Of a stretch of 41,648 bases of DNA, positions 16,250 to 25,932 are shown in pieces; within the stretch, counting starts at the first letter, position 1; every line of letters begins with the position of its first letter. This DNA comes from Chryseobacterium carnipullorum (GTDB lineage: Bacteria > Bacteroidota > Bacteroidia > Flavobacteriales > Weeksellaceae): NCBI RefSeq assembly GCF_900142785.1, contig NZ_FRCD01000029.1, positions 1 to 41,648 of the forward strand. Direction: 5' to 3'. The translations under genes were made by a program, and so were the position numbers. The notes under the pieces were generated by a model, which searched no databases, was not told the origin of the DNA, and saw only the letters and a program-made list of their open reading frames with translations.

Positions 16250-17611
16250 ATGATTAGTTGGAGAAAGCATTATAAACAAACGTTGATCGCAATAGGCTTA
16301 TTGCTATCGACAAGTGCTTCAATTTACGGGCAAGACGGCGATCCTAAAAACGGAGAGAAACTTTTCAAAGCGAATTGTACTGCATGCCACGCGCTGGACA
16401 AACAAGTTGTAGGACCACCTCTTAAGGGTGTTGTAGAACGAGTAAAGACAGAGGGTGGTGTAGACAAAGATTGGCTTCACAAGTGGATCAAAGACAACAA
16501 AGCTCTGAGAGCTTCTGGGGATAAATACGCCAATGAGATTTTCGAAAAATTTAATAAGACTGAAATGCAGGTCTTTCCAAATCTTACAGATAAGGATATA
16601 GACGACATTTTAGCATACACAACTAATCCTCCGGCTCCGGAAGAGAAGAAACCGGCGGCAGGTACGGCTACAGCAACAGACGCTGCTGCAGCTCCAGCAA
16701 ATAATACTACAACAAGTGTAGTTATTATTTCGCTTCTTGCTATTGCGGCTCTATTGGTTTGGATCTTAATTAAACTGAGACAATTGGTTAAATTAGGTCA
16801 ATCAGAAGACTTAGCAGGGCTTAACGAAACAAGGGTTAAATCTTTCAGCGAAATTTATGAGAAGTACCACTACGTAGGTAAAGCAGCATTGGGTATCCTT
16901 GCCCTTCTGGCCGCTTACGGAGTTTGGAACTGGATCATGTGGATCGGTGTTTACAAGGGTTACAAGCCTGAACAGCCTATCTACTTCTCGCACAAAATCC
17001 ACGCTGGAGAACAAAAAATTGATTGTCAGTTATGTCACTCAAGTGCCAAGTATGGTAAAGTATCTGAAATCCCATCGATGAACGTTTGTATGAACTGTCA
17101 CAGAACGATTTCTGAGTACAACGCAGACCACTACATGGAGCCAGGAAAAGATAAAGCATTCTACGACGGTGAAATCCAGAAAATCTATGCCGCTACAGGA
17201 TGGGATCCTGCAAAACAGGTGTATACTGGAAAAACTCAGCCGGTTGAATGGACCAGAATCCACAACATGCCAGACTTCGTGTACTTCAATCACTCTCAGC
17301 ACGTAGTAGCAGGTGAACAAGCGATCATTAATTCTTTCAACAAAAAGAATCCAAACAACAAAATAGATGTTGTATGTAAAGCTTGTCACGGAAAAATTGA
17401 TACAATGAATGTTGTTCAAATGGCTAACGACTTCACCATGGGATGGTGTATCGAGTGTCACAGAACGACTGAGGTTGATATGAACAACGGTTATAATAAA
17501 GAATACTTCAAGAATCTACATGACAAGTTGAAAAAACAATATCCTCAGGATGGCGGTAAGATCACTGTAGATGCAATTGGAGGTCTTGAGTGTGGTAAAT
17601 GTCATTATTAA
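16250..17611 (+). CDS. actA: Alternative complex III subunit ActA, multiheme cytochrome c with N-terminal cytochrome c domain
   Basis: Membrane-anchored c-type cytochrome of the quinol:electron-acceptor oxidoreductase (alternative complex III). The 453 residues carry six CxxCH heme sites: one in an N-terminal monoheme cytochrome c domain (43-47) and five in the C-terminal ActA domain (259-263, 280-284, 376-380, 400-404, 448-452). After a signal segment (about 10-27) and the monoheme domain come a Pro/Ala/Thr linker (about 127-153) and two hydrophobic segments (about 155-175 and 210-235). The monoheme domain is an addition to the pentaheme ActA of Rhodothermus. It is the first gene of the operon, with actB 23 bases downstream. 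Confidence 0.93.
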   Translation: MISWRKHYKQTLIAIGLLLSTSASIYGQDGDPKNGEKLFKANCTACHALDKQVVGPPLKGVVERVKTEGGVDKDWLHKWIKDNKALRASGDKYANEIFEKFNKTEMQVFPNLTDKDIDDILAYTTNPPAPEEKKPAAGTATATDAAAAPANNTTTSVVIISLLAIAALLVWILIKLRQLVKLGQSEDLAGLNETRVKSFSEIYEKYHYVGKAALGILALLAAYGVWNWIMWIGVYKGYKPEQPIYFSHKIHAGEQKIDCQLCHSSAKYGKVSEIPSMNVCMNCHRTISEYNADHYMEPGKDKAFYDGEIQKIYAATGWDPAKQVYTGKTQPVEWTRIHNMPDFVYFNHSQHVVAGEQAIINSFNKKNPNNKIDVVCKACHGKIDTMNVVQMANDFTMGWCIECHRTTEVDMNNGYNKEYFKNLHDKLKKQYPQDGGKITVDAIGGLECGKCHY

Positions 17612-17634
17612 TAACTAAAAAATTAGAAGTATAA

Positions 17635-20600
17635 ATGGCTTCAAACAAAATACAATTTAGAAGTATTCATGAACTTAAAGACCCGGCTTTAAACAATAAG
17701 CTGGCTCAGAAAGAGTTTCAGGAAGAAATTCCGGTAGAAGATTTCCTTGGAGATGCTGAACAGAACGGATCCAGTACTTCAAGAAGAGATTTCTTAAAAT
17801 TATTGGGATTCTCTACGGCAGCGGTAACATTGGCTGCCTGTGAAGCACCCGTAATCAAAACGATTCCTTATGTGGTAAAGCCACATGACATTATTCCAGG
17901 GGTTCCGAATTATTACGCTTCAACCTATTTTGACGGATTCGACTTCGCTAGTGTTTTAGTAAAGACCCGTGAAGGAAGACCGATCAAAATAGATCCAAAC
18001 CCGGCAGCAGGTGATTTGGGAACAACCAATGCAAGAGCTCAGGCAAGTGTACTTTCTCTTTATGATAATGATAAAGTAAAACAGCCTAAACTTGACGGTA
18101 AAGACGAAACTTTCGATAAAGTAGATAGTTTTATCCTTAAAGGATTGGCAGATGCAAGCGCAGCAGGTAAAAAGATTGTGCTTTTGTCTCACTCTTTCCC
18201 TTCCCCTACTTTCAAAAAGTTGTTTGCTGAATTCAAAGCTAAATATCCTACCGCTGAACTGGTAACTTATGATGCCTATCCTCACTCTGCAACTTTAGAT
18301 GCAGCCCAGGAAGTATTCGGACAAAGAGCATTACCGGTTTATGACCTTAAAGGTTCAGAATTGGTCGTTTCTTTCCAGGCTGATTTCTTAGGAGATTACA
18401 ACGGAGCAAGCTTAGAAACATCTTTTGCAGCAGCAAGAAAGCCAGGACCCAACATGTTGAGACACATTCAGGTGGAATCCAACATGTCATTGACCGGTGC
18501 TAACGCTGACTCAAGATACAGATTAAAACCAAGTGCAGTAAACAAAACTTTGGTTGAAGTTTACAACGCAATCGTAGGTGGTGGTACCTCAGACAAGACG
18601 GCTACCGAAATTGCAAACGAACTTAAAGCGAAAGGCAGCAAAGCTGTTGTTTTAGCTGACGGATCTAAAGGAGCACAGGTTTTAGCCCACTTAATCAACC
18701 AAAAATTAGGTTCAGTTGCTTTCACAGGTAAAGCAAACTTCCTGAAAGAATTTGACAAAGCAAGATACCAGGAATTCCTTGGATGGGTAAATGCGGGTCA
18801 GGTTGGTGTATTGATCGCTAACAACGTAGACCCTATCTACTCTCATCCAAAAGGAGAAGATTTCAAAAAATCTTTAGCTAAAGTTGCTTGTGTAGTAGCA
18901 GTAGCTGACAAGAAAAATGAAATGTACAAAGCAGCGAAAGCTGTAATTCCGGTAGCGAACTGGTTAGAATCTTGGGGAGATATTGAACCTCAGACTGGAG
19001 TATATACTTTAATGCAGCCTACGATCCAGAAGATCTACAAATCAAGACAGATTGAAGAATCCCTATTGGTTTGGAAAAATGGAAAAAACAATGCTGCCAA
19101 CAATTACTATGACTATCTGAAAGGAAGTGCTGCTTCAATCTTAGGGGCTACTTCTTTCAACAAAGCTTTATACAACGGTATCACGACTTCAAATAATGCT
19201 ACTGCATTATCTTATTCCGGAGGAAATGCTGCTCAGGCTATTGCTGAATTAGGAAACTTCAAAGCTTCTGAATTAGAATTAGTATTGTACACCAAGCCTT
19301 CAATGGGTGACGGTACTCAGGCCAACAACCCTTGGCTTCAGGAATTACCGGATCCTATCACCAGAATGTCTTGGGATAACTACTTGACAATTTCTCCTAA
19401 AGACGCAGAGAAGTTTGCGATTGACAACGATCTTAATGCAAGAATGCAGCTGGACGGTTCTATCGTAAACCTTACGGTCAACGGAGTAACAATAAAAGAT
19501 GTTCCTGTATTCATTCAACCGGGACAAGCAGAAGGATCTGTAGGTCTGGCGCTTGGATATGGTAAAAAGGATTCCGGAGCTACTGCTGATACAGGAGTAA
19601 ATGCTTATCCATTATTTGACGGTTCTAACCTGATTGTTTCAGGAGTGAAAATCGAAAAAACTGGAGAAGACCACGAATTTGCAGGGATCCAGCTTCAGAA
19701 TACATTAATGGGACGTTATGAAATTGCTAAGGAAGTTCCTTTAGCAGAATTCATGAACGTAGCTTTCGATGACGAACATAAAGGATGGAACAAGCCTTTG
19801 GAATATCATACGATCAGTGGAGCTCTTCCTGCAAGAAAGATAGACCTTTGGGATGCTTTCGATGATACAGACGGACCTCACTTCAATTTATCAATCGACT
19901 TGAACTCTTGTACTGGTTGTGGAGCATGTATCATTGCTTGTCAGGCAGAAAACAACGTTCCTGTAGTAGGTAAAGAAGAAATCAGAATGTCAAGAGATAT
20001 GTATTGGTTAAGAATTGACCGTTACTACTCATCAAGACAGAAAGTAGAAGTATACGAAGGATTGAAAGAAGGAATGGCAGTACCGGAATTGTACGGTACA
20101 GCATTCGGAGACGGAGGGGCATTAAACCACCCTGCAGACAATCCAGATGTGATCTTCCAGCCGGTAATGTGTCAGCACTGTAACCACGCTCCTTGTGAAA
20201 CTGTATGTCCGGTAGCGGCTACTTCACACGGTAAGCAAGGTCAGAATCACATGGCTTACAACAGATGTATCGGTACCAGATATTGTGCAAACAACTGTCC
20301 GTACAAAGTAAGACGTTTCAACTGGTTTACTTATAACTTAAATGATAAATTTGATTTCAATCAAAATAACGATTTAGGAAGAATGGTACTTAACCCTGAT
20401 GTTGTTGTAAGAACAAGAGGGGTAATGGAGAAATGTTCATTGTGTATCCAAAAGACTCAGGCAACCATCTTAAATGCTAAGAAGGAAAACAGAAAAGTAA
20501 CCGACAATGAATTTAAGGATTCTGTTGCTTGTGCTGGCGCTTGTTCTACCGGAGCAATGACGTTCGGAGATATGAATGACAAAGATTCTGAAGTGAGACA

Positions 20601-20700
20601 ATTGTACTCTAGCAACAGAAGATATTATTTACTTGAAGAGATCGGCACAAAACCAAACGTGTTCTATCACACTAAAGTAAGAAACAGAGTAGAAAAATAA
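17635..20700 (+). CDS. actB: Alternative complex III subunit ActB, molybdopterin-oxidoreductase-like Fe-S protein
   Basis: Periplasmic Fe-S subunit that carries electrons between the quinol-oxidising membrane part and the cytochromes. The 1021-residue protein fuses a molybdopterin-oxidoreductase-like domain (about 75-700), thought in this family to lack the Mo cofactor, to a ferredoxin-like domain with four cysteine groups: C759/762/765/769, C846/849/854/858, C878/884/888 and C934/937/966/970. A Tat-like SRRDFLK motif lies at 49-55, far from the N-terminus, and is followed by a hydrophobic stretch ending in LAAC (C69). This matches the unusual Tat variant known for the family. The arrangement predicts three 4Fe-4S clusters and one 3Fe-4S. 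Confidence 0.95.
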   Translation: MASNKIQFRSIHELKDPALNNKLAQKEFQEEIPVEDFLGDAEQNGSSTSRRDFLKLLGFSTAAVTLAACEAPVIKTIPYVVKPHDIIPGVPNYYASTYFDGFDFASVLVKTREGRPIKIDPNPAAGDLGTTNARAQASVLSLYDNDKVKQPKLDGKDETFDKVDSFILKGLADASAAGKKIVLLSHSFPSPTFKKLFAEFKAKYPTAELVTYDAYPHSATLDAAQEVFGQRALPVYDLKGSELVVSFQADFLGDYNGASLETSFAAARKPGPNMLRHIQVESNMSLTGANADSRYRLKPSAVNKTLVEVYNAIVGGGTSDKTATEIANELKAKGSKAVVLADGSKGAQVLAHLINQKLGSVAFTGKANFLKEFDKARYQEFLGWVNAGQVGVLIANNVDPIYSHPKGEDFKKSLAKVACVVAVADKKNEMYKAAKAVIPVANWLESWGDIEPQTGVYTLMQPTIQKIYKSRQIEESLLVWKNGKNNAANNYYDYLKGSAASILGATSFNKALYNGITTSNNATALSYSGGNAAQAIAELGNFKASELELVLYTKPSMGDGTQANNPWLQELPDPITRMSWDNYLTISPKDAEKFAIDNDLNARMQLDGSIVNLTVNGVTIKDVPVFIQPGQAEGSVGLALGYGKKDSGATADTGVNAYPLFDGSNLIVSGVKIEKTGEDHEFAGIQLQNTLMGRYEIAKEVPLAEFMNVAFDDEHKGWNKPLEYHTISGALPARKIDLWDAFDDTDGPHFNLSIDLNSCTGCGACIIACQAENNVPVVGKEEIRMSRDMYWLRIDRYYSSRQKVEVYEGLKEGMAVPELYGTAFGDGGALNHPADNPDVIFQPVMCQHCNHAPCETVCPVAATSHGKQGQNHMAYNRCIGTRYCANNCPYKVRRFNWFTYNLNDKFDFNQNNDLGRMVLNPDVVVRTRGVMEKCSLCIQKTQATILNAKKENRKVTDNEFKDSVACAGACSTGAMTFGDMNDKDSEVRQLYSSNRRYYLLEEIGTKPNVFYHTKVRNRVEK

Positions 20701-20725
20701 AGTTTAAATAATAAATAGGTAAAAA

Positions 20726-22123
20726 ATGTCAGGACATTACGAAGCTCCGATAAGGGAACCTCTAATTATTGGTCACAAAACTTATCACGATATTACAGAA
20801 GATATCGCACGACCTATCGAAGAAAGAGCAGGTAAACTATGGTGGATTTCACTATATGCAGCCTTAGTTCTTTTCATCTACGGATTCGGGTGTATCGCTT
20901 ATACTATCGGGACAGGTATTGGAGCATGGGGGCTTAACAGAACTATTAACTGGGGTTGGGATATTACCAACTTCGTATGGTGGGTAGGTATCGGTCACGC
21001 CGGGACCCTAATCTCCGCAGTATTATTATTATTTAGACAGCGTTGGAGAATGTCTGTAAACAGATCTGCAGAGGCGATGACGATCTTTGCGGTGGTACAG
21101 GCAGCGATCTTCCCTGTAATCCACATGGGTAGAGTTTGGGTAGGTTACTGGGTATTCCCATTACCAAACCAATTCGGTTCTCTTTGGGGGAACTTTAACT
21201 CTCCTCTACTTTGGGACGTATTCGCGATCTCCACGTATTTCTCAGTATCAACTGTATTCTGGTTCATGGGACTAATCCCTGACTTTGCAATGATCAGAGA
21301 TAGAGCTAAAACGCCTTGGACTAAGAAAATTTATACATTCCTGGCATTCGGATGGGGTGGTAAGGCAAAACACTGGCAGAGATTCGAAGAACTTTCTTTG
21401 GTTCTTGCAGGTTTAGCTACTCCACTTGTATTCTCGGTACACACCACGGTATCTTTTGACTTCGCAACGTCGGTTATTAAAGGATGGCACTCTACAATCT
21501 ACCCTCCTTACTTCGTAGCCGGTGCGATCTTCTCAGGATTTGCGATGGTACAGACGCTATTGCTTATTGCCAGAAAAGTGTGTCACTTAGAAGAATATAT
21601 TACAATGTATCATATTGAAATTATGAACATCGTAATCGTTCTTACGGGTGGTATGGTAACCGTAGCTTATGCTACTGAATATTTTATCGGATGGTATTCC
21701 GGATCAAGATTCGAAGACTTTACTTACCTTTCTCCGGGTGCTGCAGTAGGACCTTACTGGTGGGCATTCTGGGCACTAATCACGTGTAACTTAATTGTTC
21801 CGGCATTATTCTGGTTCAAGAGAGTAAGAACAAACATTATTGCAACATTTATCATTGCATTGATTATCAACATCGGTATGTGGTTTGAGCGTTTTGATAT
21901 CATCGTTATCAACCTTTCAAGAGATTACTTACCAGGATCGTGGACTATGTTTAAGCCAACGATCATTGATGTGGGTGTATACTTAGGAACAATCGGATTC
22001 TTCTCTGTATTATTCTTACTATACGCAAGAACGTTCCCTGTAATTGCACAGGCTGAATTAAAATCGATTCTGAAAATTTCAGGTGAAACTTATAAAGCAA
22101 AAGAAGGAGATGAGCACCACTAA
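20726..22123 (+). CDS. actC: Alternative complex III subunit ActC, NrfD-like quinol-binding membrane protein
   Basis: Integral inner-membrane subunit of the NrfD/PsrC family that oxidises menaquinol and passes electrons to the ActB Fe-S clusters. The 465-residue protein has about ten membrane segments starting near residue 40, after a conserved polar N-terminus (PLIIGHKTYHDITEDIARPIE) typical of ActC. It lies 25 bases after actB, and its last codons overlap the start of actD by 14 bases. ActF below is a second, related NrfD-like subunit, as in the characterised complexes. Confidence 0.95.
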   Translation: MSGHYEAPIREPLIIGHKTYHDITEDIARPIEERAGKLWWISLYAALVLFIYGFGCIAYTIGTGIGAWGLNRTINWGWDITNFVWWVGIGHAGTLISAVLLLFRQRWRMSVNRSAEAMTIFAVVQAAIFPVIHMGRVWVGYWVFPLPNQFGSLWGNFNSPLLWDVFAISTYFSVSTVFWFMGLIPDFAMIRDRAKTPWTKKIYTFLAFGWGGKAKHWQRFEELSLVLAGLATPLVFSVHTTVSFDFATSVIKGWHSTIYPPYFVAGAIFSGFAMVQTLLLIARKVCHLEEYITMYHIEIMNIVIVLTGGMVTVAYATEYFIGWYSGSRFEDFTYLSPGAAVGPYWWAFWALITCNLIVPALFWFKRVRTNIIATFIIALIINIGMWFERFDIIVINLSRDYLPGSWTMFKPTIIDVGVYLGTIGFFSVLFLLYARTFPVIAQAELKSILKISGETYKAKEGDEHH

Positions 22124-22631
22124 AATTGTATACGGACTTTATGCTGATGACGACGATTTAATGAACGGCGTTAAAGCATTCAACGATAAAGGAATTGCGA
22201 TCAACGAAGTGTATACTCCGTTTCCGGTTCACGGACTTGACAAAGCTCTAGGATTAAAGAAAACCAGAATTTCTGATGCTGCATTCTTCTATGCTCTTTA
22301 TGGAGTTACCATCGGTGCTACTGTAACCTGGTATGTGATGAATCATGACTGGCCTCAAAATATTGGTGGTAAACCTGCTTTTGACTGGGCGCACAACATG
22401 CCTGCATTCGTAGTTCCAATGTTCGAATTAATGGTTTTCTGTGCCGCTCACATGATGTCTTTAACTTTCTTAGTTAGAAACAAAATGTATCCGGGAGCTC
22501 CGGCTCAGAATCCAGATCCAAGAACTACCGATGATAAATTCATGATGGAATTTGTAACTGAAGACGTAGAATCTGTAAAACAGTTGCTTATTGAAACTGG
22601 AGTTGAAGAAATAACTGTTAAAGACGCTTAA
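22110..22631 (+). CDS. actD: Alternative complex III subunit ActD (DUF3341)
   Basis: Small membrane subunit of the complex, DUF3341 family, without redox cofactor motifs. I chose the ATG at 22110 because MSTTKIVYGLYADDDDLM matches the usual family start; a GTG at 22083 would add nine Lys-rich residues read from the actC tail. The resulting 173 residues have a cytoplasmic DUF3341 start (about 1-60) and two membrane segments (about 65-85 and 105-130). The start overlaps the actC stop by 14 bases and actE begins one base after its stop, so the genes are tightly coupled. Confidence 0.9.
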   Translation: MSTTKIVYGLYADDDDLMNGVKAFNDKGIAINEVYTPFPVHGLDKALGLKKTRISDAAFFYALYGVTIGATVTWYVMNHDWPQNIGGKPAFDWAHNMPAFVVPMFELMVFCAAHMMSLTFLVRNKMYPGAPAQNPDPRTTDDKFMMEFVTEDVESVKQLLIETGVEEITVKDA

Positions 22632-22632
22632 A

Positions 22633-23334
22633 ATGAAAAAGAATGTATTAAAAATTACAGCAATTTTAGGTTTAACAACGGTTTTACTTAATTCTTGCGG
22701 ACCAAAAGAAAATACACCACTTGTATACTTTCCGGATATGTACTTTCCGGTAGCTTACGATCCATTGATGAAAGCTCAGGATGCTTATTCAGATCATGAA
22801 AATGAAATCCCAGCTTTCGTTAAAAATAGTTTTGCCACAGGTCTTGCTCCAGTAGAAGGATCAGTTGCTCAAAACAAAGACGGAGTTTTCGAAGAAAGCC
22901 TTCTTCCTAAGAATGTAGATGAGTATAACTCCGGTTATGAAGCTTCTAAAAAGATGACAGGATCTCCTCTTAATCCAGCTAATGCAGCTAAAGATATTGA
23001 AAGAGGAAAAATACTGTTTGATCATACTTGTGCGGCATGCCACGGAACTGGTGGTGATGGACAAGGTCCGATTGTACAAACCGGAGCTTTCTCTGGTGTA
23101 CCAAACTATGCTGACAGAGAGCTTACTGTAGGATCTGTTCATTATGTATTAACTAACGGTAGAAATGCAATGGGATCTTATGCTGGTCAGCTTAATGCTG
23201 GTGACAGATGGAGAGTAGCAATGTATGTGATGAGTGCCTTCAAAAAAGGAGCAGCAGCACCTGCAGCAGCTACAACGGCTACAGCTACACCAGCTGCAGC
23301 GGCAACAGAGACTACTACCGAAACTAAAAAATAA
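22633..23334 (+). CDS. actE: Alternative complex III subunit ActE, monoheme cytochrome c lipoprotein
   Basis: Monoheme cytochrome c attached to the outer leaflet of the inner membrane by lipidation at C22 (signal with VLLNSC lipobox). The heme site is CAACH at 133-137, with a likely axial Met in the C-terminal half (NAMGSYAGQL). The 233-residue protein ends in an Ala/Thr-rich low-complexity tail (about 205-233), which is probably disordered. In the family it relays electrons from the complex to a terminal oxidase or soluble cytochrome. It lies one base after actD and eight before actF. Confidence 0.93.
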   Translation: MKKNVLKITAILGLTTVLLNSCGPKENTPLVYFPDMYFPVAYDPLMKAQDAYSDHENEIPAFVKNSFATGLAPVEGSVAQNKDGVFEESLLPKNVDEYNSGYEASKKMTGSPLNPANAAKDIERGKILFDHTCAACHGTGGDGQGPIVQTGAFSGVPNYADRELTVGSVHYVLTNGRNAMGSYAGQLNAGDRWRVAMYVMSAFKKGAAAPAAATTATATPAAAATETTTETKK

Positions 23335-23342
23335 GAAAAGAA

Positions 23343-24674
23343 ATGTATAGTTTTTCACCAAAATTAAAATCAACTTCTCTAATACTTCTTGTTGTAGGTT
23401 TAGTTCTGTTTGGTATTGGTTTTTTCATGAATAATGGAATCAGTACAGAGAGAATTAAAGAAATGATGGAGGCAGTTCATTCTGCAGGCCACAATGCCCC
23501 TACACACTCCAGTGAAATGGTAGGACCTCAAGATGAAGCTTCTCATTTAGAGCATGCGACAATGCAGATTCATAATTCGCCTTTAGCATCAATACATTTC
23601 GTAGCTGTATTCTTCTTTGGACTTAGTTGTGCAGTATTATTTTTCTACTGTATTCAGCATGCAGCCCATGCAGGATGGCCAATCATTATTACAAGAGTAA
23701 TGGAAGCTATTGCTTCTTATATTCCTTACGGAGGTGCTATATTAGTTATATTAATGCTATTGAACATCTTCCACCAAGGTCACATCTTCCATTGGATGGA
23801 TCCGGATTTGACAGACCCAACGTCTGCTCATTTTGACGTGATCTTATTTGAAAAGAAAAGATTCTTAAACATTCCTTTCTATGCAATAAGAACGTTTATC
23901 TATGTACTAGGTGCTTCATTCTTTGCCTGGAAACTTAAGGCTCAGTCTAAAAAAGTAGATGAGACTAAATCAAAAGTAGAGTATCAATTCCTTTACAGAT
24001 GGGCAGTAGGATATATCGCATTCTTCGGATTTGCTTCTGCAGCCTGGGCTTGGGACTGGTTGATGTCTATTGACCCTCACTGGTATTCTACAATGTATAT
24101 CTGGTATTCAATGGTAAGCTGTCTTTCAAGTGGAATCGCTATGATTATCCTTTTCAGTGTTTACCTAAAGAAAAATGGATTCTTACCTCAGTTCAATGAT
24201 AATCACTTGCACGATTTAGGAGTATTCCTTTTTGCTACAAGTATGCTTTGGACATATACATGGTTTGCTCAGTTTATGCTTTACTGGTATGCGAACGTTC
24301 CGGAAGAGGTGAACTACTTCTTTGGAAGATTCCAGCACTATGGTATTACTTTCTTACCAATGTTGATTGTCAACTTCTTATTACCATTATTGGTATTAGT
24401 GAGCAGCAGCATCAAGAGAAACTATAAAGTAGTAACTGTAATGGCTGTAGTGGTTATTTTAGGACACATCCTAGACTACTTCAACATGGTAATGCCTGGA
24501 ACGGTAGGTCCATACTGGAAAACTCCTGAAGTATTCATCTTAATATTAGGTGCACTTCTTTTTGTAGTTGGATTGTTCATGTTCACAGTACTGACAGCAT
24601 TGTCTAAACTGAAACTGATCCCTACAGGTAACCCTTACCTTCACGAATCTGAAATTTATGAGTATCCTTTCTAA
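23343..24674 (+). CDS. actF: Alternative complex III subunit ActF, quinol:cytochrome c oxidoreductase membrane subunit
   Basis: Second large NrfD-like membrane subunit of alternative complex III. The 443-residue protein has about ten membrane segments starting near residue 13. A periplasmic His-rich loop (about 45-75; SAGHNAPTHSSE) lies between the first two, and conserved WAWDWLMSIDPHWYSTMY (about 232-249) is typical of ActF. It is the last gene of the operon: a strong terminator follows, and no cytochrome oxidase genes come after it in this window. Confidence 0.94.
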   Translation: MYSFSPKLKSTSLILLVVGLVLFGIGFFMNNGISTERIKEMMEAVHSAGHNAPTHSSEMVGPQDEASHLEHATMQIHNSPLASIHFVAVFFFGLSCAVLFFYCIQHAAHAGWPIIITRVMEAIASYIPYGGAILVILMLLNIFHQGHIFHWMDPDLTDPTSAHFDVILFEKKRFLNIPFYAIRTFIYVLGASFFAWKLKAQSKKVDETKSKVEYQFLYRWAVGYIAFFGFASAAWAWDWLMSIDPHWYSTMYIWYSMVSCLSSGIAMIILFSVYLKKNGFLPQFNDNHLHDLGVFLFATSMLWTYTWFAQFMLYWYANVPEEVNYFFGRFQHYGITFLPMLIVNFLLPLLVLVSSSIKRNYKVVTVMAVVVILGHILDYFNMVMPGTVGPYWKTPEVFILILGALLFVVGLFMFTVLTALSKLKLIPTGNPYLHESEIYEYPF

Positions 24675-24696
24675 GGACTTGTAACATCAATACAAT

Positions 24697-24730
24697 AAAA
24701 AAGACTGATTATAATGATCAGTCTTTTTTT
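24697..24730 (+). terminator. Rho-independent terminator of the act operon
   Basis: A perfect 13-bp stem (24697-24709 with 24717-24729) including the A and T runs, with a seven-base loop, is followed by further T. It lies 22 bases after actF. Confidence 0.9.
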
Positions 24731-24836
24731 GTGCAGAGAAGTTAACATGTAAACTTATCAGGCAACCATTTCAGATTAAGTGCGTCTTAATAATGAGATT
24801 GATCATTTATTTAAGCAACCAAAAATAAATACCATT

Positions 24837-25853
24837 ATGAAAAGAAATTATCTGCTTCTTACACTTTTCGTTTTCTTATTCAGCTTCATTCAGGCGCAAA
24901 CCATTACTTTTGTTTCTGAACAGACCAACAAACCTCTTCCGAAGGTTTCCGTGTTCGGAAAGGACGGAAGTATTCTCGCTTACTCTGATATCGATGGTAA
25001 AATTGATAAGCAGTCCATTGCTCCTTCACAGGAAAAATTTCAATTGGTGTATAATAACTTTCCTGTTGCTACCCTCTCCTATTCCGAATTAAATCAGGAC
25101 GTGATTAAAATTAATGATCAGGTTAAAGAAATAGAAACAATCGTCATCAAAAACTCAAAACCCGCAAAATATATTGTCATCAAAGGAAACTTCAATGCCT
25201 ATGTAACGGTCAACGGTAAACTGAACAGCTATGCGGACGGACTTGTCACCTATATTTTTGATAACAAAACTAAAAATCTAAAAAGCGCCAACGTTGAACA
25301 GTACAGAGTATTCAGATTGGTAGAGCCTAAAAACGAAAAAAAGGAAACTTCATCCTGGGATTACGGCAACTCTTTAAAAATCCCAAGACTTAAAAATGTT
25401 GGAAACCCGGAAGAATACAAAACAAAAAGAAACACCATCAAAGAATTGAAAGGAGACCGAAAAGATCAGATAGAAGTCACAGGGGCTGCTCTTCAGGAGA
25501 AAGAGTTTTCCCTATTCGGATTTAGATTCTTCGACATCAGAACCATTTTGAATATGTCTTTTGAAAAAGGATCAGAGAAAAACCTGAGAGATTTCCTGGA
25601 ATACAATGAGGTCGCTTTTGTAAAACTTAAACATAAAAGTGAACAGAATTACAATCAGATCATCCTCTATAATAATTTTTACCCTACAGAACTGGACTTC
25701 AGCAATAACAATGATATCGAATCCGTAAAATTTGACAAAGAAAAGAGCAATTACAAGACCCAATACTGGCAGGATACCTCATTTCCCAATATGCAAACCA
25801 TCTTCAGCTCATTCTTCAAAGATGATCTGAAAGAACAGGAAATGAAAAAATAA
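24837..25853 (+). CDS. Exported protein with carboxypeptidase-regulatory-like N-terminus, function unknown
   Basis: Not recognised as a named family. I chose the ATG at 24837, which places a signal peptide first (MKRNYLLLTL, cleavage near IQAQ); an ATG-less extension to 24780 is unlikely. In the 338-residue protein, residues about 22-65 look like a carboxypeptidase-D regulatory/CNA-B-like beta sandwich (TNKPLPKVSVFGKDGSILAYSD), a fold common at the start of Bacteroidetes surface proteins. The rest is Lys/Asn-rich with many predicted strands and no catalytic motif, lipobox or T9SS signal. It is likely periplasmic or outer-membrane associated. It stands alone between two terminators. Confidence 0.75.
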   Translation: MKRNYLLLTLFVFLFSFIQAQTITFVSEQTNKPLPKVSVFGKDGSILAYSDIDGKIDKQSIAPSQEKFQLVYNNFPVATLSYSELNQDVIKINDQVKEIETIVIKNSKPAKYIVIKGNFNAYVTVNGKLNSYADGLVTYIFDNKTKNLKSANVEQYRVFRLVEPKNEKKETSSWDYGNSLKIPRLKNVGNPEEYKTKRNTIKELKGDRKDQIEVTGAALQEKEFSLFGFRFFDIRTILNMSFEKGSEKNLRDFLEYNEVAFVKLKHKSEQNYNQIILYNNFYPTELDFSNNNDIESVKFDKEKSNYKTQYWQDTSFPNMQTIFSSFFKDDLKEQEMKK

Positions 25854-25895
25854 ACCGCCAACACAAATAGAATACTATTTAACAAATGACGGCAT

Positions 25896-25932
25896 AAAAA
25901 AGACTGACTTAATTTCCTGAACAGTCTTTTTT
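25896..25932. terminator. Rho-independent terminator, probably bidirectional
   Basis: An 11-bp perfect stem (25896-25906 with 25922-25932) has A and T runs on its two sides and a 15-base loop. It terminates the preceding plus-strand gene. It also sits exactly at the stop codon of the candidate small minus-strand gene. Confidence 0.75.

Noticed and set aside
22083..22109. GTG start for actD nine codons upstream
   Set aside because: The added residues are Lys-rich read-through of the actC tail; the ATG at 22110 matches the normal DUF3341 start.
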